Assembly (NCBI RefSeq): GCF_900107145.1
Contig: NZ_FNOW01000006.1
Coordinates: 1-64,000 of the forward strand
From: Allochromatium warmingii
GTDB lineage: Bacteria > Pseudomonadota > Gammaproteobacteria > Chromatiales > Chromatiaceae
Length of the DNA: 64,000 nucleotides
Direction of reading: 5' to 3'
Shown here in pieces: positions 25,793 to 38,946 of the stretch; the stretch's first letter is position 1; each line of letters starts with the position of its first letter. The translations under genes and the position numbers were made by a program. The notes below the pieces were generated by a model. It saw only the letters and a program-made list of their open reading frames with translations, was not told the origin of the DNA and did no database searches.

Positions 25793-28033
25793 ATGGTCAA
25801 ACCGCTCTCGAATCTCCCCGCCCCGCACATCGACGACACTGAAGCCATCCGCCACTGGCTCGATAGCCTCGATGCGTATTATTCCGCTGACGAACGCGCC
25901 GCCCTCACCCGCGCCGGAGCTGTGCTCGAACACTGTCGCGGTGAGCCACGCCCTGATACCGGCGAAACCCCGATCCGCCACGGCCTCGCGACCGCCGACA
26001 TCTTGGCGCAGTTGCGCATGGATCACGAAACGCTGATGGCCGCGCTGCTCAAGGGCTGCCTGACCGAAAGCGGCGGTGAATTGACCGAAACGACGTTATT
26101 AGCCGATTTTGGCGCGAATTTAGCGCGGATGGTCGCCGATTTAGCGCGAATCGAGCAATTAGCCACTGTTGAAGCGGTGATTGCCGCCAAAGATCAACCG
26201 CAACAGGAAGAAAATCTCCGCCGTTTGCTACTCGGCATTGCCGAAGATGTGCGCGTCGTGCTAGTGGTATTAGCCGAGCGCGTGCATTTAATGCGTGCCA
26301 TCAAAGATTTAGAACCTGAGCGCCGCACGAAAATCGCCCGCGATACCCAGCGCGTTTATGCGCCATTAGCTAATCGACTCGGCATCTGGCAAATTAAATG
26401 GGAGCTAGAAGATTTAGCGTTACGTTATCTTCAGCCCGATGAATATCGCCGCATTGCTGGATTATTAGCCGAGCGACGCGAAGAACGCGAAGCCTATATA
26501 GCCGCAGTAATTACCATTTTGCGCGAAAAATTCGCCGAATTAGGCATTGCCGCTGAAATCAGCGGACGCCCCAAACATATTTATAGCATCTGGAAAAAGA
26601 TGCAACGCAAAAGCGTTGATATTGCCGAGATTTTCGATTTACGTGCTGTGCGGATTTTAGTCGATTCAGTCGCCGATTGTTATGCGGCACTTGGTATCGT
26701 TCACGGACTCTGGCGACATATTCCGAAAGAATTTGATGATTATATTGCTACACCTAAAGGCAATTTCTATCAATCATTACATACCGCTGTTGAAGGGCCA
26801 GCCGGTAAAGCCTTAGAAGTGCAAATTCGCACGCACGCCATGCACCAACATGCCGAATTTGGCGTCGCCGCACACTGGGCTTATAAAGAAGCCAAAGGCC
26901 ATGATGCGGAATTTCAGCGGCGCGTTGTTTGGATGCGACAATGGCTAGAAACCAAAAATACCGACAGCGGTGCGACAGAACGCTTAGAGCAATTCAAAGC
27001 CGAATTTGAACCAGCACATATTTATGTTTTAACGCCGCACTCGAAGGTTGTTGAATTACCGAAAGGCGCAACGCCGCTCGATTTCGCGTATGCCATTCAT
27101 TCGGCAATTGGCAATCGCTGTCGCGGGGCAAAAGTCAACGAACGCATTGTGCCGCTGAATTACACCCTGCACAGTGGCGATACGGTCGAAATTCTCACTC
27201 AGAAAAATGCCACCCCAAGCCGTGATTGGCTCAGTCCGCATCACGGTTATCTAATAACCCATCGCGCCCGCAATCGCGTGCGGCAATGGTTTAAACAGCA
27301 GGATTTCGACCAGCATCTTCAGGAAGGTCGCGGATTATTAGACCGTGAATTAGCGCGGCTTGGAATCACCGATAAACCGCTGCTCGATCAGATCGCCGAG
27401 CGGTTTAATTTCAAACGCGGTGATGATGTGCTCGCCGCAATCGGGCGCGGTGATTTACCGGTTGGTCAGGTAGCGCGTCAAATCGGCGAACCTAAGCATG
27501 AAGATGCCCGCGAACATGAGCCAGAAATTAAGCCGCGCCTAACCAAATCGCATTCACATCCCACGAATACGGGTAGTGATGTAGTCATTGCCGGTGTTGA
27601 TGATTTAATGACACGGCTTGCACCCTGTTGCAAACCGGTACCGAATGATCCGATTATTGGGTTTGTGACCCGAGGACGCGGTGTGACCGTGCATCGCCGT
27701 GATTGCACGAATATTCGTCATCTAAGTGCTGAAGAGCGGGCGCGATTGATTGACGTACAATGGGCTGAACGCACCGCTAGTTCTAGCATGGGGCGTTATC
27801 CGGTTGATCTATTAGTGGTGGCGGGAGATCGCAAAGGATTATTACGCGATGTCAGCGCGATTTTTGCCGATGCCGATGTGGATGTAATTGGCGTAGAAAC
27901 GCATTCAGAAAAAAGCACCGATACCGCGTCGATGCGGTTTACCGTTGAAGTCGCCGATCAAACGCAACTGGAGCGGCTGATAATCAAACTTCAGCAATTA
28001 CCGGATATTCATCAGGTGCGGCGGTTTCATTGA
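25793..28033 (+). CDS. relA: (p)ppGpp synthetase RelA
   Basis: 746 residues from ATG 25793. The N-terminal pseudo-hydrolase lacks the HD pair (LKGCLTE where LHDVVEDT is expected). The synthetase domain contains DIAEIFDLRAVRI, IPKEFDDYIATPKGNFYQSLHT with the acidic E-x-D-D motif that marks RelA rather than SpoT, and VQIRTHAMHQHAEFGVAAHWAYK. Then TGS (HIYVLTPHSKVVELPKGATPLDFAY), a Zn-finger-like segment (LAPCCKPVPNDPIIGFVTRGRGVTVHRRDC) and a C-terminal ACT domain. It should make (p)ppGpp on stalled ribosomes. A longer frame to 25718 is not supported. Confidence 0.95.
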   Translation: MVKPLSNLPAPHIDDTEAIRHWLDSLDAYYSADERAALTRAGAVLEHCRGEPRPDTGETPIRHGLATADILAQLRMDHETLMAALLKGCLTESGGELTETTLLADFGANLARMVADLARIEQLATVEAVIAAKDQPQQEENLRRLLLGIAEDVRVVLVVLAERVHLMRAIKDLEPERRTKIARDTQRVYAPLANRLGIWQIKWELEDLALRYLQPDEYRRIAGLLAERREEREAYIAAVITILREKFAELGIAAEISGRPKHIYSIWKKMQRKSVDIAEIFDLRAVRILVDSVADCYAALGIVHGLWRHIPKEFDDYIATPKGNFYQSLHTAVEGPAGKALEVQIRTHAMHQHAEFGVAAHWAYKEAKGHDAEFQRRVVWMRQWLETKNTDSGATERLEQFKAEFEPAHIYVLTPHSKVVELPKGATPLDFAYAIHSAIGNRCRGAKVNERIVPLNYTLHSGDTVEILTQKNATPSRDWLSPHHGYLITHRARNRVRQWFKQQDFDQHLQEGRGLLDRELARLGITDKPLLDQIAERFNFKRGDDVLAAIGRGDLPVGQVARQIGEPKHEDAREHEPEIKPRLTKSHSHPTNTGSDVVIAGVDDLMTRLAPCCKPVPNDPIIGFVTRGRGVTVHRRDCTNIRHLSAEERARLIDVQWAERTASSSMGRYPVDLLVVAGDRKGLLRDVSAIFADADVDVIGVETHSEKSTDTASMRFTVEVADQTQLERLIIKLQQLPDIHQVRRFH

Positions 28034-28041
28034 GACCAGTT

Positions 28042-28148
28042 CATTAGACAGGATTAACAGGATTATTCAGGATGAAACAAGATTTATTTTTGAAAATTTT
28101 TTAAAAAATCCTGTTAATTCTGAAAAATCTTGTTAATCCTGTCTGAAT
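28042..28148. repeat. palindromic repeat family 1, copy C (downstream of relA)
   Basis: ATTAGACAGGATTAACAGGA at 28044-28063 is matched in inverted orientation by CTTGTTAATCCTGTCTGAAT near 28129-28148, around an AT-rich centre with runs of T and A. It lies 9 bases past the relA stop and ends 40 bases before the next gene. Confidence 0.85.
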
Positions 28149-28186
28149 TTATTTTCAGCATTTCATATCGAATCGGTGGTCGTAAG

Positions 28187-29269
28187 ATGTCATGTGATGA
28201 ACGTGATGCGCGTCATCTGTTGGCGCTGGCTGAAGCATTTGTAATTGCGCGACCGCTGTCTCATGTGACTCCACTTGGACGCGGGCTAATTAATGACACC
28301 TATCGCTTAGAAGCCGCTGATTGCACTTATGTTTTACAGCGGATCAATGGTCAGGTATTTCCCGCACCAGAACAGATTATGGCGAATCTGCATCGCTTGG
28401 CGCAGCATCCGCACTCACCCGCAACCTATGATTTATGTGTGCCGCGTTTAATTCCGACCTATGACGGCGCGAGCTTTGTGCGCGATGCAGCCGGGGCAAT
28501 TTGGCGGCTGCTGGAATTTATTCCCGAAACACGCACCCTGACGCGATTAGATACGCCTGAGCAAGCGCGTGAGGTTGGGCGAGCGCTGGGGCGGTTTCAT
28601 CGCTGGACAGCGCATCTACCGAACACCGATTTTGCTGTCACCTTGCCAGGTTATCACGATACCGCGAGCTATTTTAAGCGGTTAGCGGAAATGCTCATCG
28701 ACGCACCGCCGGAATTAACTCAATTGCGGGCGTTTATTCGCGACCGGCAAGCACTCGCCAAAATACTTGAACAGGCACTAGCCGCCGGACAGATTGCACT
28801 GTATCTCACGCATGGCGATCCAAAACTTGATAATATTCTTTTCGATCAATATGGCCGACAGGCGCGAGCGTTAATTGACCTCGACACGGTGCAGCCGGGA
28901 TTGATTCAGCATGATTTAGGCGATTGTTTGCGTTCATGCTGCAATGCGCTCGGCGAAGGCGAAACCGATCCGACGCGAGTCAGTTTTGATCTTCAATTGG
29001 CGGCGGCTATTCTCGGCGGCTATGCTGAGGTGACACGTGCTTGGTTGAATACAGCGGAAATTGACTGTTTATTTGATGGGATTCGCGTCATGCCGTTTGA
29101 ATTAGGGATGCGGTTTTTGATCGATCATCTCAACGGAGATCGTTATTTCAAAGTTGATCGCCCAGGGCGCAATCTCATTAAAGCGCAGATTCAATTTGCA
29201 TTAGTCGCTGATATTGAGCGGCAGGAACAGGCGATTCGGGCGGTGATTGATGAGGTATTTAGCGGATAG
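28187..29269 (+). CDS. APH-fold sugar kinase, N-acetylhexosamine 1-kinase-like
   Basis: 360 residues with the aminoglycoside-phosphotransferase fold. ATP-binding segment PLGRGLINDTYRLE and VLQRIN (N-lobe Lys replaced by Arg/Gln context), catalytic loop LTHGDPKLDNILFD (Brenner-type HGDxxxxN) and metal motif ALIDLDTVQPG. The INxF/VLQRIN pattern and the C-terminal FLIDHLNGDRYFKV are shared with N-acetylhexosamine 1-kinases (NahK) and 'mucin desulfatase' proteins; substrate is inferred only. ATG 28187 is chosen because the alternative at 28130 lies inside the repeat. Confidence 0.8.
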   Translation: MSCDERDARHLLALAEAFVIARPLSHVTPLGRGLINDTYRLEAADCTYVLQRINGQVFPAPEQIMANLHRLAQHPHSPATYDLCVPRLIPTYDGASFVRDAAGAIWRLLEFIPETRTLTRLDTPEQAREVGRALGRFHRWTAHLPNTDFAVTLPGYHDTASYFKRLAEMLIDAPPELTQLRAFIRDRQALAKILEQALAAGQIALYLTHGDPKLDNILFDQYGRQARALIDLDTVQPGLIQHDLGDCLRSCCNALGEGETDPTRVSFDLQLAAAILGGYAEVTRAWLNTAEIDCLFDGIRVMPFELGMRFLIDHLNGDRYFKVDRPGRNLIKAQIQFALVADIERQEQAIRAVIDEVFSG

Positions 29270-29288
29270 TTTGATGTTGACCGCCCTA

Positions 29289-29870
29289 TTACCCATGCCC
29301 AATCAAACTCGCCCGCCCGGGCGGTGGATATATCCGCAGCCGGGTTAAACACGCATGGGGAACTTCCAGCGCCAGCAACCCAGCGTCAGCCATACACAAC
29401 ACCTCAGCGACCAATACCCGAATCACCCCGCCATGCGTAATCAGCAGCGTGTGTTGCGCCTGATCCGCGCATAAGTCTAACCAGGCGGCTAACACCCGCT
29501 CGCGAAAGGCGGTAAACGGCTCGGCGCTGGGCGGCGTGTAGCCAACTGGATCGGCCCAAAATTGCGCCAGCTCCGCCTCTGGCAGCGCCGCGAGTGACCG
29601 CCCTTCCCAGTCGCCGAATGACCGTTCACGCCACTCAGCCACCACATGCAGCGGCACACCGCGTGCGTTTGCCAGCGTCTGCGCAAACTCAGCACACCGC
29701 CGCAATGGTGAACTCACAATCTGCGTCCAGCCTGTCGCTGTTGCGGTCGCCTGCTGCATCTGCTCCCAACCGAGCGCACTCAAGGGATCGTCCTGTTCGC
29801 CGCGCAGACATTCATTGCCCGTCACCGCGCCATGTCGCAATACATCGAGATATCTCACTGCTTCAAACAT
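29289..29870 (-). CDS. histidine phosphatase family protein (CobC/GpmB-like)
   Basis: 193 residues. The phospho-histidine motif is LRHGAVTGN, followed by SSPLRRCAEFAQTLA, the acid motif WRERSFGDWEG and the second His in LITHGGVIRVLV. These fit the alpha-ribazole phosphatase (CobC)/phosphoglycerate mutase-like branch; no cobalamin genes are nearby, so the substrate is open. It starts at ATG 29870, 8 nt after the stop of the CBS hybrid kinase on the same strand, so the two are probably one transcript. Confidence 0.85.
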   Translation of the reverse strand: MFEAVRYLDVLRHGAVTGNECLRGEQDDPLSALGWEQMQQATATATGWTQIVSSPLRRCAEFAQTLANARGVPLHVVAEWRERSFGDWEGRSLAALPEAELAQFWADPVGYTPPSAEPFTAFRERVLAAWLDLCADQAQHTLLITHGGVIRVLVAEVLCMADAGLLALEVPHACLTRLRIYPPPGRASLIGHG

Positions 29871-29878
29871 GGTGTTTC

Positions 29879-32776
<2,898 letters not shown>

Positions 32777-32787
32777 TGTGGGTTCGT

Positions 32788-32818
32788 CCAGCTACCAGCT
32801 TTCAGCCTTCAGCTTGAG
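32788..32818. repeat. family 2 repeat cluster
   Basis: CAGCTACCAGCTTTCAGCCT and TTCAGCTT occur in tandem between the CBS kinase start and the amgK stop. They match the 41515 and 19103 copies. Confidence 0.55.
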
Positions 32819-32830
32819 TGTAGGCCGCGC

Positions 32831-33850
32831 TTATTCGCTGCATTGCAGCTCAATCATTGGCCAAATCGCTGTTTTTAGCCAGTCACCAAATGGCTGCAAG
32901 TCCGCATAGCGCCCAGCAACCGCGATCACATAATTCAGTGTGCGCGGAATATCCGCTATATATCCTGGTTTGCCATCGCGTAATTTCAGTCGCGCAAAAA
33001 TCCCACAGGCTTTCAGATGTCGCTGCATTCCCATTAAATCAAACCATCGCTGCCAGCACTCAAATGTCACATCACCGACTAATCCGGCTGCTGTCGCCCG
33101 CGCATAATACGCCCGCGACCAGTCTTGCACGCGGGATTCCGGCCAAGCGATATAACAATCACGCACTAATGACACCACGTCATAGGTAATCGGCCCCAGC
33201 ACGGCATCCTGAAAATCCAGTACGCCCGGATGATCCTGCTCAGTGCGCATTAAATTGCGCGAATGATAATCACGATGTACGCAAACCTGTGGTTGTTCGA
33301 GTGCATTCGTGAGTAAGCGCTGATATACGGTCGTTAAGCGTGCGCGTTCATCGGATTGAATAGACCGCTGGAGCAGGCCGGTTAAAAACCAGTCGTCAAA
33401 TAAACCTAATTCACGGGTTAATAATGCGGCATCATAACGCGGTAATTCATCAGTCGGCGCACAGGTTTGCAAGCGTTCTAATGTATTGAGTGCCGCGCCA
33501 TATAATTGATCGGCAGTGTCCGCGCTTAATTCCTGCAAATACAGCCGTTCACCAAAATCACTGATGAGCAAAAATCCTTGCTCGCGGGCTTCGGCAATGA
33601 TTTCCGGCGTATTCAGCCCGACGGCTCGCCAACGTCGCGCTAAATCCGCATAGCGTCCGCAATCCTCAACTTCCGGTGGTGCATCCATTGCAATCCACGT
33701 CTGGCCAGCGTGCCACACCCGCCAATAGCGCCGAAAACTGGCATCCGTTGACGCCGGCGTCAGCCGCACGCTGTCCGTTTTGAGCACAGTCGCTAACCAA
33801 GTTTGCAAAGCTGTCGTTCGCTCTACCACGCCGTTCAACCCCCCGTCCAT
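32831..33850 (-). CDS. amgK: N-acetylmuramate/N-acetylglucosamine kinase AmgK-like phosphotransferase
   Basis: 339-residue APH-fold kinase. Features: STDASFRRYWRV (ATP-binding), MDAPPE, the catalytic VCVHRDYHSRNLM and metal-binding GVLDFQDAVLGP. The product fits AmgK, which phosphorylates the anomeric position of MurNAc in peptidoglycan recycling. Its position divergent from lptD-surA-pdxA matches Pseudomonas, where amgK is followed by murU. Here no murU follows: a signalling gene does. Length and motifs are normal. Confidence 0.88.
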   Translation of the reverse strand: MDGGLNGVVERTTALQTWLATVLKTDSVRLTPASTDASFRRYWRVWHAGQTWIAMDAPPEVEDCGRYADLARRWRAVGLNTPEIIAEAREQGFLLISDFGERLYLQELSADTADQLYGAALNTLERLQTCAPTDELPRYDAALLTRELGLFDDWFLTGLLQRSIQSDERARLTTVYQRLLTNALEQPQVCVHRDYHSRNLMRTEQDHPGVLDFQDAVLGPITYDVVSLVRDCYIAWPESRVQDWSRAYYARATAAGLVGDVTFECWQRWFDLMGMQRHLKACGIFARLKLRDGKPGYIADIPRTLNYVIAVAGRYADLQPFGDWLKTAIWPMIELQCSE

Positions 33851-33973
33851 TACCCTGTTTTGCGCACATCACCAACATAACAAGTTAAACTGCTTGCGTC
33901 TCAGCCGCCACCGGCTTCGCCTGCCGCCGATGCTTCAGGTTTTTTCTGTCCTTCATTACACACCAGCCACCTC

Positions 33974-36484
33974 ATGCCGACTCAGGCCGATTTTCACCCG
34001 CACGCCCGCGCCCTGCTGTTGCTGGCATTGGCGAGCACGTCGGCAGTCAGCCGCAGTGCCGAGCCAAGCGCCGCTGCTGTGGTGACAGCGCCCGCGCCGC
34101 CATCAACCGCCGCGACCGCGTTCACGCCGACACCGCCCGCTGCCGCTGCGACACCTGACGCGCTACTGACCCCGACGGCTCCGATGCCCGCCCCCGCTGC
34201 GCCGACGCTGCCGCCGGTGGCCGCGCAACCGCTCACCATCGCACCGCCCGATGAGCGCCCCGCCGCGCCCGTGGCCGCGATTCCGGTCGCACAACGCGCT
34301 AACGATCCGTTGTTGCATCAGGGTCTCGATTGGAATTATTGCGGCCCTCGGCCCGGAATGAACAGATTTGTCCCGCCCCCGCCGCCTGATGACCGGCAGC
34401 CGATTGAGATTACCGCCGATTTGGTCGATTACGATCAAACCCGCGATCTGCTGCAACTGCGCGGCGACATCGACATCGTGCAAGATCGCAGTCGTCTGCG
34501 CACCCCAGCGGCGCGTTATCAGCGCACGACTGGCGAGATCAACGCCAGCGATGGCGTGCTGTTAGAACATCCGGGGCTGCGTCTGATTGGAGCGCAGGCG
34601 GATTACAACCTGCAAACCGAACGTGGCCATGTGCAACAGGTCGGCTATCGCTTACACGATCAGGCCAATTTACGCGGTGCCGCGCAAGAGGTGTGGTTAC
34701 TCGACGCCCAGCGCAGTCAGTATCGCGATGTGCTCTACACCACCTGTCCACCCGGTGATGCCACTTGGTCAGTACGCGCCCGCGATCTCGAATTAAATCA
34801 AGACAGCGGATTGGGCACCGTGCGTCATGCGCGGCTACAGCTTTGGGACGTGCCGGTATTTTATACCCCGTATCTCATGTTCCCAATTGATGGACGGCGG
34901 CACAGCGGGTTTTTAATTCCAGCGATTGGCAGTGCGGATGAAACCGGCCTGGATATCAGCATTCCCTATTATTGGAATATCGCCCCAAATACCGATGCCA
35001 CCTTGACTCCGCGGATTATGAGCGAACGCGGTTTTATGTTGGGCGCAGAAGTGCGGCATTTATCACCCTGGCAGCGGCTCGAATTTGATGGCGAAATACT
35101 GCCCGAAGATCGCGCCAATCCGGATGCGGGCATTCGCGGTGCGCTGCATTTAACCCAATTTGGCTGGTTGAATCAGCACTGGTCAAGCGCAATTGATTTT
35201 ACCACAGTTTCCGATGCTGACTATTTGACCGATTTCGGCAATCGGCTGGAATTAACCAGCGTCCGCAATCTCAGTCAGCGGGCTGATGTCAGCTATAGCG
35301 ATGCGGACTGGTGGGCATTAGCACGGGTGCAACAATTCCAAACAATTGATTCCAATATTGCGCCAGCCAATCGCCCCTATGAACAGCTTCCACATTTAGA
35401 ATTTCATCTCACGCCGCAATCACTCGCGGGCGGATTTGAGTATGCGTTCGAGGCGCAATACGATTATTTCGCTCATCAAACCGCCGTGCATGGCAGTCGT
35501 TTTGTCGCTATACCGACCCTACGCTGGCCATTCAGACGCGGATTCGGTCATTTGATTCCACGCGCCCGACTCTATTACACCCATTATGATCTCACCAATC
35601 AACGCGCCGACGCAGACCGGCAACTCAGTCATCTCATTCCGAGTTTTGAATTAGATGGCAAACTGATTTTTGAACGCGAAACCGATTGGTTTGGTCAAGC
35701 GACGATTCAAACGCTCGAACCGCGTTTCTATTACGTGCGCACCGCCTACGCAGATCAAGCCGATAATCCGCTGTTTGATACCACGGCGCTTGAATTTAGC
35801 TTTGCCAGTTTATTTCGCCCTAATCGCTTCACCGGTTATGATCGCATCGGCGATGAAAACCGGCTGACACTGGGTTTAACATCGCGCACCATTGCCAATC
35901 GTGACGGCGATGAATTAGTGCGTGTCAGTCTCGGTCAGATTCATTATTTTGATGCGCGACAACTGCAACTCAATGACAGCCAAGTCCGTGATATATCCAG
36001 TTCACCGCTGGCTGCTGAATTTGCGGCTCGCCTGACGCGCAATTGGAGCGCCCAAGCTGGATTGCAATGGAATCCGCATCACGAGGAGCCGACTTGGGAA
36101 AAACAGGTCTTGCAATTGCGCTATCGTCCTGATACCAAGCAGCTATTTAATCTTGCTTACCGCTATAATCTCGGCAGTCAAGCATCGGAACAATATGAAG
36201 ATACTGATTTATCATTTCAGATGCCGGTCGGTTCGCACATGCGCCTAGTGGGACGTTGGCTCTATTCACTGCTACATGAAGAAACAGTTGAAGCCTTTGC
36301 CGGTGTGGAATTTGGTCAGTGCTGCTGGCGATTGCGGGTATTAGGTCAGCATCTCAAACGCGATGCCGCTGAACCCGCCAGCACCAGCGTCATGCTGCAA
36401 TTAGAGCTGGCGGGTCTTGGCGCTTTTGGTAATTCGATTGATAAGGTTCTGGAACGGGGAATTTATGGGTATCAGACCGATTAA
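33974..36484 (+). CDS. lptD: LPS-assembly outer membrane protein LptD
   Basis: 836 residues. A signal-like N-terminus (ALLLLALASTSAVS) is followed by an unusually long Ala/Pro/Thr-rich stretch (~30-108), then the periplasmic jellyroll (DLVDYDQTRDLLQLRGDIDIV) and the C-terminal beta-barrel (TPYLMFPIDGRRHSGFLIP, PYYWNIAPNTDATLTPRIMS). All four family cysteines are present: C123, C258 and the pair C783-C784 (GQCCWRL), so the inter-domain disulfides can form. It delivers LPS to the outer leaflet with lipoprotein LptE. Its 3' end overlaps surA by 20 nt. Confidence 0.96.
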   Translation: MPTQADFHPHARALLLLALASTSAVSRSAEPSAAAVVTAPAPPSTAATAFTPTPPAAAATPDALLTPTAPMPAPAAPTLPPVAAQPLTIAPPDERPAAPVAAIPVAQRANDPLLHQGLDWNYCGPRPGMNRFVPPPPPDDRQPIEITADLVDYDQTRDLLQLRGDIDIVQDRSRLRTPAARYQRTTGEINASDGVLLEHPGLRLIGAQADYNLQTERGHVQQVGYRLHDQANLRGAAQEVWLLDAQRSQYRDVLYTTCPPGDATWSVRARDLELNQDSGLGTVRHARLQLWDVPVFYTPYLMFPIDGRRHSGFLIPAIGSADETGLDISIPYYWNIAPNTDATLTPRIMSERGFMLGAEVRHLSPWQRLEFDGEILPEDRANPDAGIRGALHLTQFGWLNQHWSSAIDFTTVSDADYLTDFGNRLELTSVRNLSQRADVSYSDADWWALARVQQFQTIDSNIAPANRPYEQLPHLEFHLTPQSLAGGFEYAFEAQYDYFAHQTAVHGSRFVAIPTLRWPFRRGFGHLIPRARLYYTHYDLTNQRADADRQLSHLIPSFELDGKLIFERETDWFGQATIQTLEPRFYYVRTAYADQADNPLFDTTALEFSFASLFRPNRFTGYDRIGDENRLTLGLTSRTIANRDGDELVRVSLGQIHYFDARQLQLNDSQVRDISSSPLAAEFAARLTRNWSAQAGLQWNPHHEEPTWEKQVLQLRYRPDTKQLFNLAYRYNLGSQASEQYEDTDLSFQMPVGSHMRLVGRWLYSLLHEETVEAFAGVEFGQCCWRLRVLGQHLKRDAAEPASTSVMLQLELAGLGAFGNSIDKVLERGIYGYQTD

Positions 36485-37814
36485 ACAGATCAGCGGTTTT
36501 GCGCGGTCGCAGTGGCTACGCTGGAGTTTTTTTAGCGTCGCGCTGAGTGTGCTGGTTATCCATGCGCCGCCGCTCACCGCACAAACACTCGACTCAATTA
36601 TCGCCGTCGTCAATGATGATGTCGTGGTGCGTAGTGAATTAGAGCGCGAAATTGCCCTAGTCATTCCGCAACTCAAACAACGCGGTACCGAAGTGCCACC
36701 CTTGACCCAGCTTCATAAACAGGTACTCGACCGTTTGATTTTAAAACATCTGCAACAACAGCGGGCTAAAGCACTCGGCATCTCAGTCGATGAAGCCATG
36801 CTCGAAGAAGCCTTGCAGAGCATTGCCGGACGTAATGGGCTATCACTTGAAGAACTCAAAGCGACACTCGAAGCGGGTGCTATTCGCTTTGCTGATTTTC
36901 GTGAAGATACCCGCTCGCAAATTCTTACCAGTCGCTTACAAGCGCAAGAAGTGACGCGCAAAATCCAGATTACTGAAACAGAAATTGACCGGTTTTTAGC
37001 GCGTGAATCCAGTCGCTTAATCGAACGCGAACAGGTGCGCTTGCAGCATATTTTAATTGCCTTACCGGAAAATCCGAGCGCCGCGCAACTGAAACAGGCA
37101 GAAGATAAAGCTAAACGCTTAATTGCGCGGCTGCGTGCCGGTGAAGATTTCGCCGCATTAGCCGCGAGTGAATCAGATGGACGCAATGCTCTCGATGGCG
37201 GTGATTTGGGTTGGTTTGAAATGGGTGCAGTGCCCAGTTTAGCTTCAGAACTTGCTTATACGCTTGCTGAAGGCGAAGTCAGTGAACCCTTGCGCAGTGC
37301 CAGCGGTTTTCATATTTTGCGGATGCGTGAAATTAAAGCCGCAACTCCGCAAGATGTGACCCAAACACATGCGCGTCATATTCTGGTACGCACCAATGAA
37401 ATCGTCTCCGATGAGGATGCGCGTCAACGACTCACGCAATTACGCGAACGGCTAGTGAATGGCGAAGAGTTTGCGAATTTAGCGCGGGCGCATTCAGATG
37501 ATACCGGCTCGGCGCTCAAAGGCGGTGATTTGGGGTGGGTTGATCCAGGTGATACCGTGCCTGAATTTGAGCAAGCAATGAATGCGCTGGCTATTGGTGC
37601 AATCAGTGCGCCCTTTAAAAGCCCATTTGGGTGGCATATTATTCAAGTACAGGAACGCCGCCAGCAAAGCGCAAGCGAAGATTTATTACGCATTAAAGCG
37701 CGTGAAGCATTACAACGGCGTAAAACCGAAGAGGCAACCGAGGAATGGTTACGTCAATTACGCGATGAAGCCTATATTGAAATTCGCCTTGATAGCGAAA
37801 TGAGTAGCGAATGA
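36465..37814 (+). CDS. surA: periplasmic peptidyl-prolyl isomerase/chaperone SurA
   Basis: 449 residues from ATG 36465; a GGGGAA precedes it and the longer frame to 36417 lies inside lptD. Signal-type N-terminus, then the N-terminal chaperone domain ([22 protein letters not shown]), two parvulin domains ([21 protein letters not shown] type; [23 protein letters not shown] type) and a short C-terminal helix. Assists outer-membrane barrel folding, LptD being a main client, which fits the gene order. Its stop overlaps the pdxA start. Confidence 0.96.
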   Translation: MGIRPIKQISGFARSQWLRWSFFSVALSVLVIHAPPLTAQTLDSIIAVVNDDVVVRSELEREIALVIPQLKQRGTEVPPLTQLHKQVLDRLILKHLQQQRAKALGISVDEAMLEEALQSIAGRNGLSLEELKATLEAGAIRFADFREDTRSQILTSRLQAQEVTRKIQITETEIDRFLARESSRLIEREQVRLQHILIALPENPSAAQLKQAEDKAKRLIARLRAGEDFAALAASESDGRNALDGGDLGWFEMGAVPSLASELAYTLAEGEVSEPLRSASGFHILRMREIKAATPQDVTQTHARHILVRTNEIVSDEDARQRLTQLRERLVNGEEFANLARAHSDDTGSALKGGDLGWVDPGDTVPEFEQAMNALAIGAISAPFKSPFGWHIIQVQERRQQSASEDLLRIKAREALQRRKTEEATEEWLRQLRDEAYIEIRLDSEMSSE

Positions 37815-38863
37815 TTCATCACGCACACGAATCACAAAATACTCGCACGCAAGTGCCGCGTCTGGCAATCACCCCAGGTGAACCGGCGGGCATTGGGCCG
37901 GATTTAGTGGTGCGATTGGCCGCTGCCGAGCATTCGCCCGCTGAACGCATTGCCGTTGCTGATCCCGAATTGCTCGCCGAACGCGCCGCCCGCTTGGGGC
38001 TGGATCTTAGCTTGATCCCGTTTGATCCGCGTGAAACCGCGCAGCCGAGTCAGCGCGGGCAACTCAAAGTGTGGCCGGTGGCGCTTGCTCAATCCGTGAC
38101 GCCCGGACAATTAAATCCAGCAAATGCGCGATATGTATTAGCGACACTGCAACGCGCTTGCGCTGGCTGTCTTGATGGAATAGTTGATGCGCTCATCACT
38201 GGGCCGGTACATAAAGGCATTATCAATGAAGCGGGCATTCCTTTTACTGGTCACACTGAGTTTTTAGCGGAACAGTGTCAGGCCGAGCCAGTGATGATGC
38301 TTGCGACACCCGGATTACGGGTTGCATTAGCAACAACGCATTTACCATTAGCGCATGTGAGTTCGGCAATTACGCAGGCTTCACTTGGGCGCGTGCTGGA
38401 TAGTTTGCATCGGGATTTAATCATGCAGTTTGGATTAAATAACCCGCGCATTTTAGTCTGTGGATTAAATCCGCACGCAGGCGAAGGCGGTCATTTAGGG
38501 CGCGAAGAAATCGATATTATTGAGCCGGTGCTCAATGAACGTCGCGCACGCGGTTGGCATTTAATCGGCCCGTTGCCAGCGGATACGCTCTTTGTTCCGA
38601 GCCGCTTAAAAGAAGCGGATGCGGTATTAGCAATGTATCACGATCAAGGCTTACCCGTGCTCAAACATTTGGGATTTGGTCGAGCGGTAAATATTACGCT
38701 CGGCTTGCCGATTATTCGCACCTCAGTCGATCACGGCACGGCGCTGGAATTAGCTGGAACCGATCAGGCACATTTGGGTAGCTTGCAATTTGCCATACAG
38801 ACCGCGTTGATGATGGCGACTCACAGGGTAGACCTGAATCATGCAATTGCGCTCAAATATTGA
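37811..38863 (+). CDS. pdxA: 4-hydroxythreonine-4-phosphate dehydrogenase
   Basis: 350-residue metal- and NAD-dependent enzyme of pyridoxal phosphate synthesis. Motifs: [42 protein letters not shown] (metal His), [16 protein letters not shown] and [22 protein letters not shown] 4-nt ATGA overlap with surA indicates coupling. The ~15-residue polar N-terminal extension ([12 protein letters not shown]) precedes the usual PRLAITPGE start. rsmA (ksgA), often next in this order, is replaced by a DUF3299 lipoprotein. Confidence 0.96.
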   Translation: MIHHAHESQNTRTQVPRLAITPGEPAGIGPDLVVRLAAAEHSPAERIAVADPELLAERAARLGLDLSLIPFDPRETAQPSQRGQLKVWPVALAQSVTPGQLNPANARYVLATLQRACAGCLDGIVDALITGPVHKGIINEAGIPFTGHTEFLAEQCQAEPVMMLATPGLRVALATTHLPLAHVSSAITQASLGRVLDSLHRDLIMQFGLNNPRILVCGLNPHAGEGGHLGREEIDIIEPVLNERRARGWHLIGPLPADTLFVPSRLKEADAVLAMYHDQGLPVLKHLGFGRAVNITLGLPIIRTSVDHGTALELAGTDQAHLGSLQFAIQTALMMATHRVDLNHAIALKY

Positions 38864-38946
38864 TGTTAAATAACAGCTCTGTGCGCATCGAGAAATTTGA
38901 TTTAGCAACTTGAGCAACTTGATTGAAAAATCTGTGAGACCTATTC

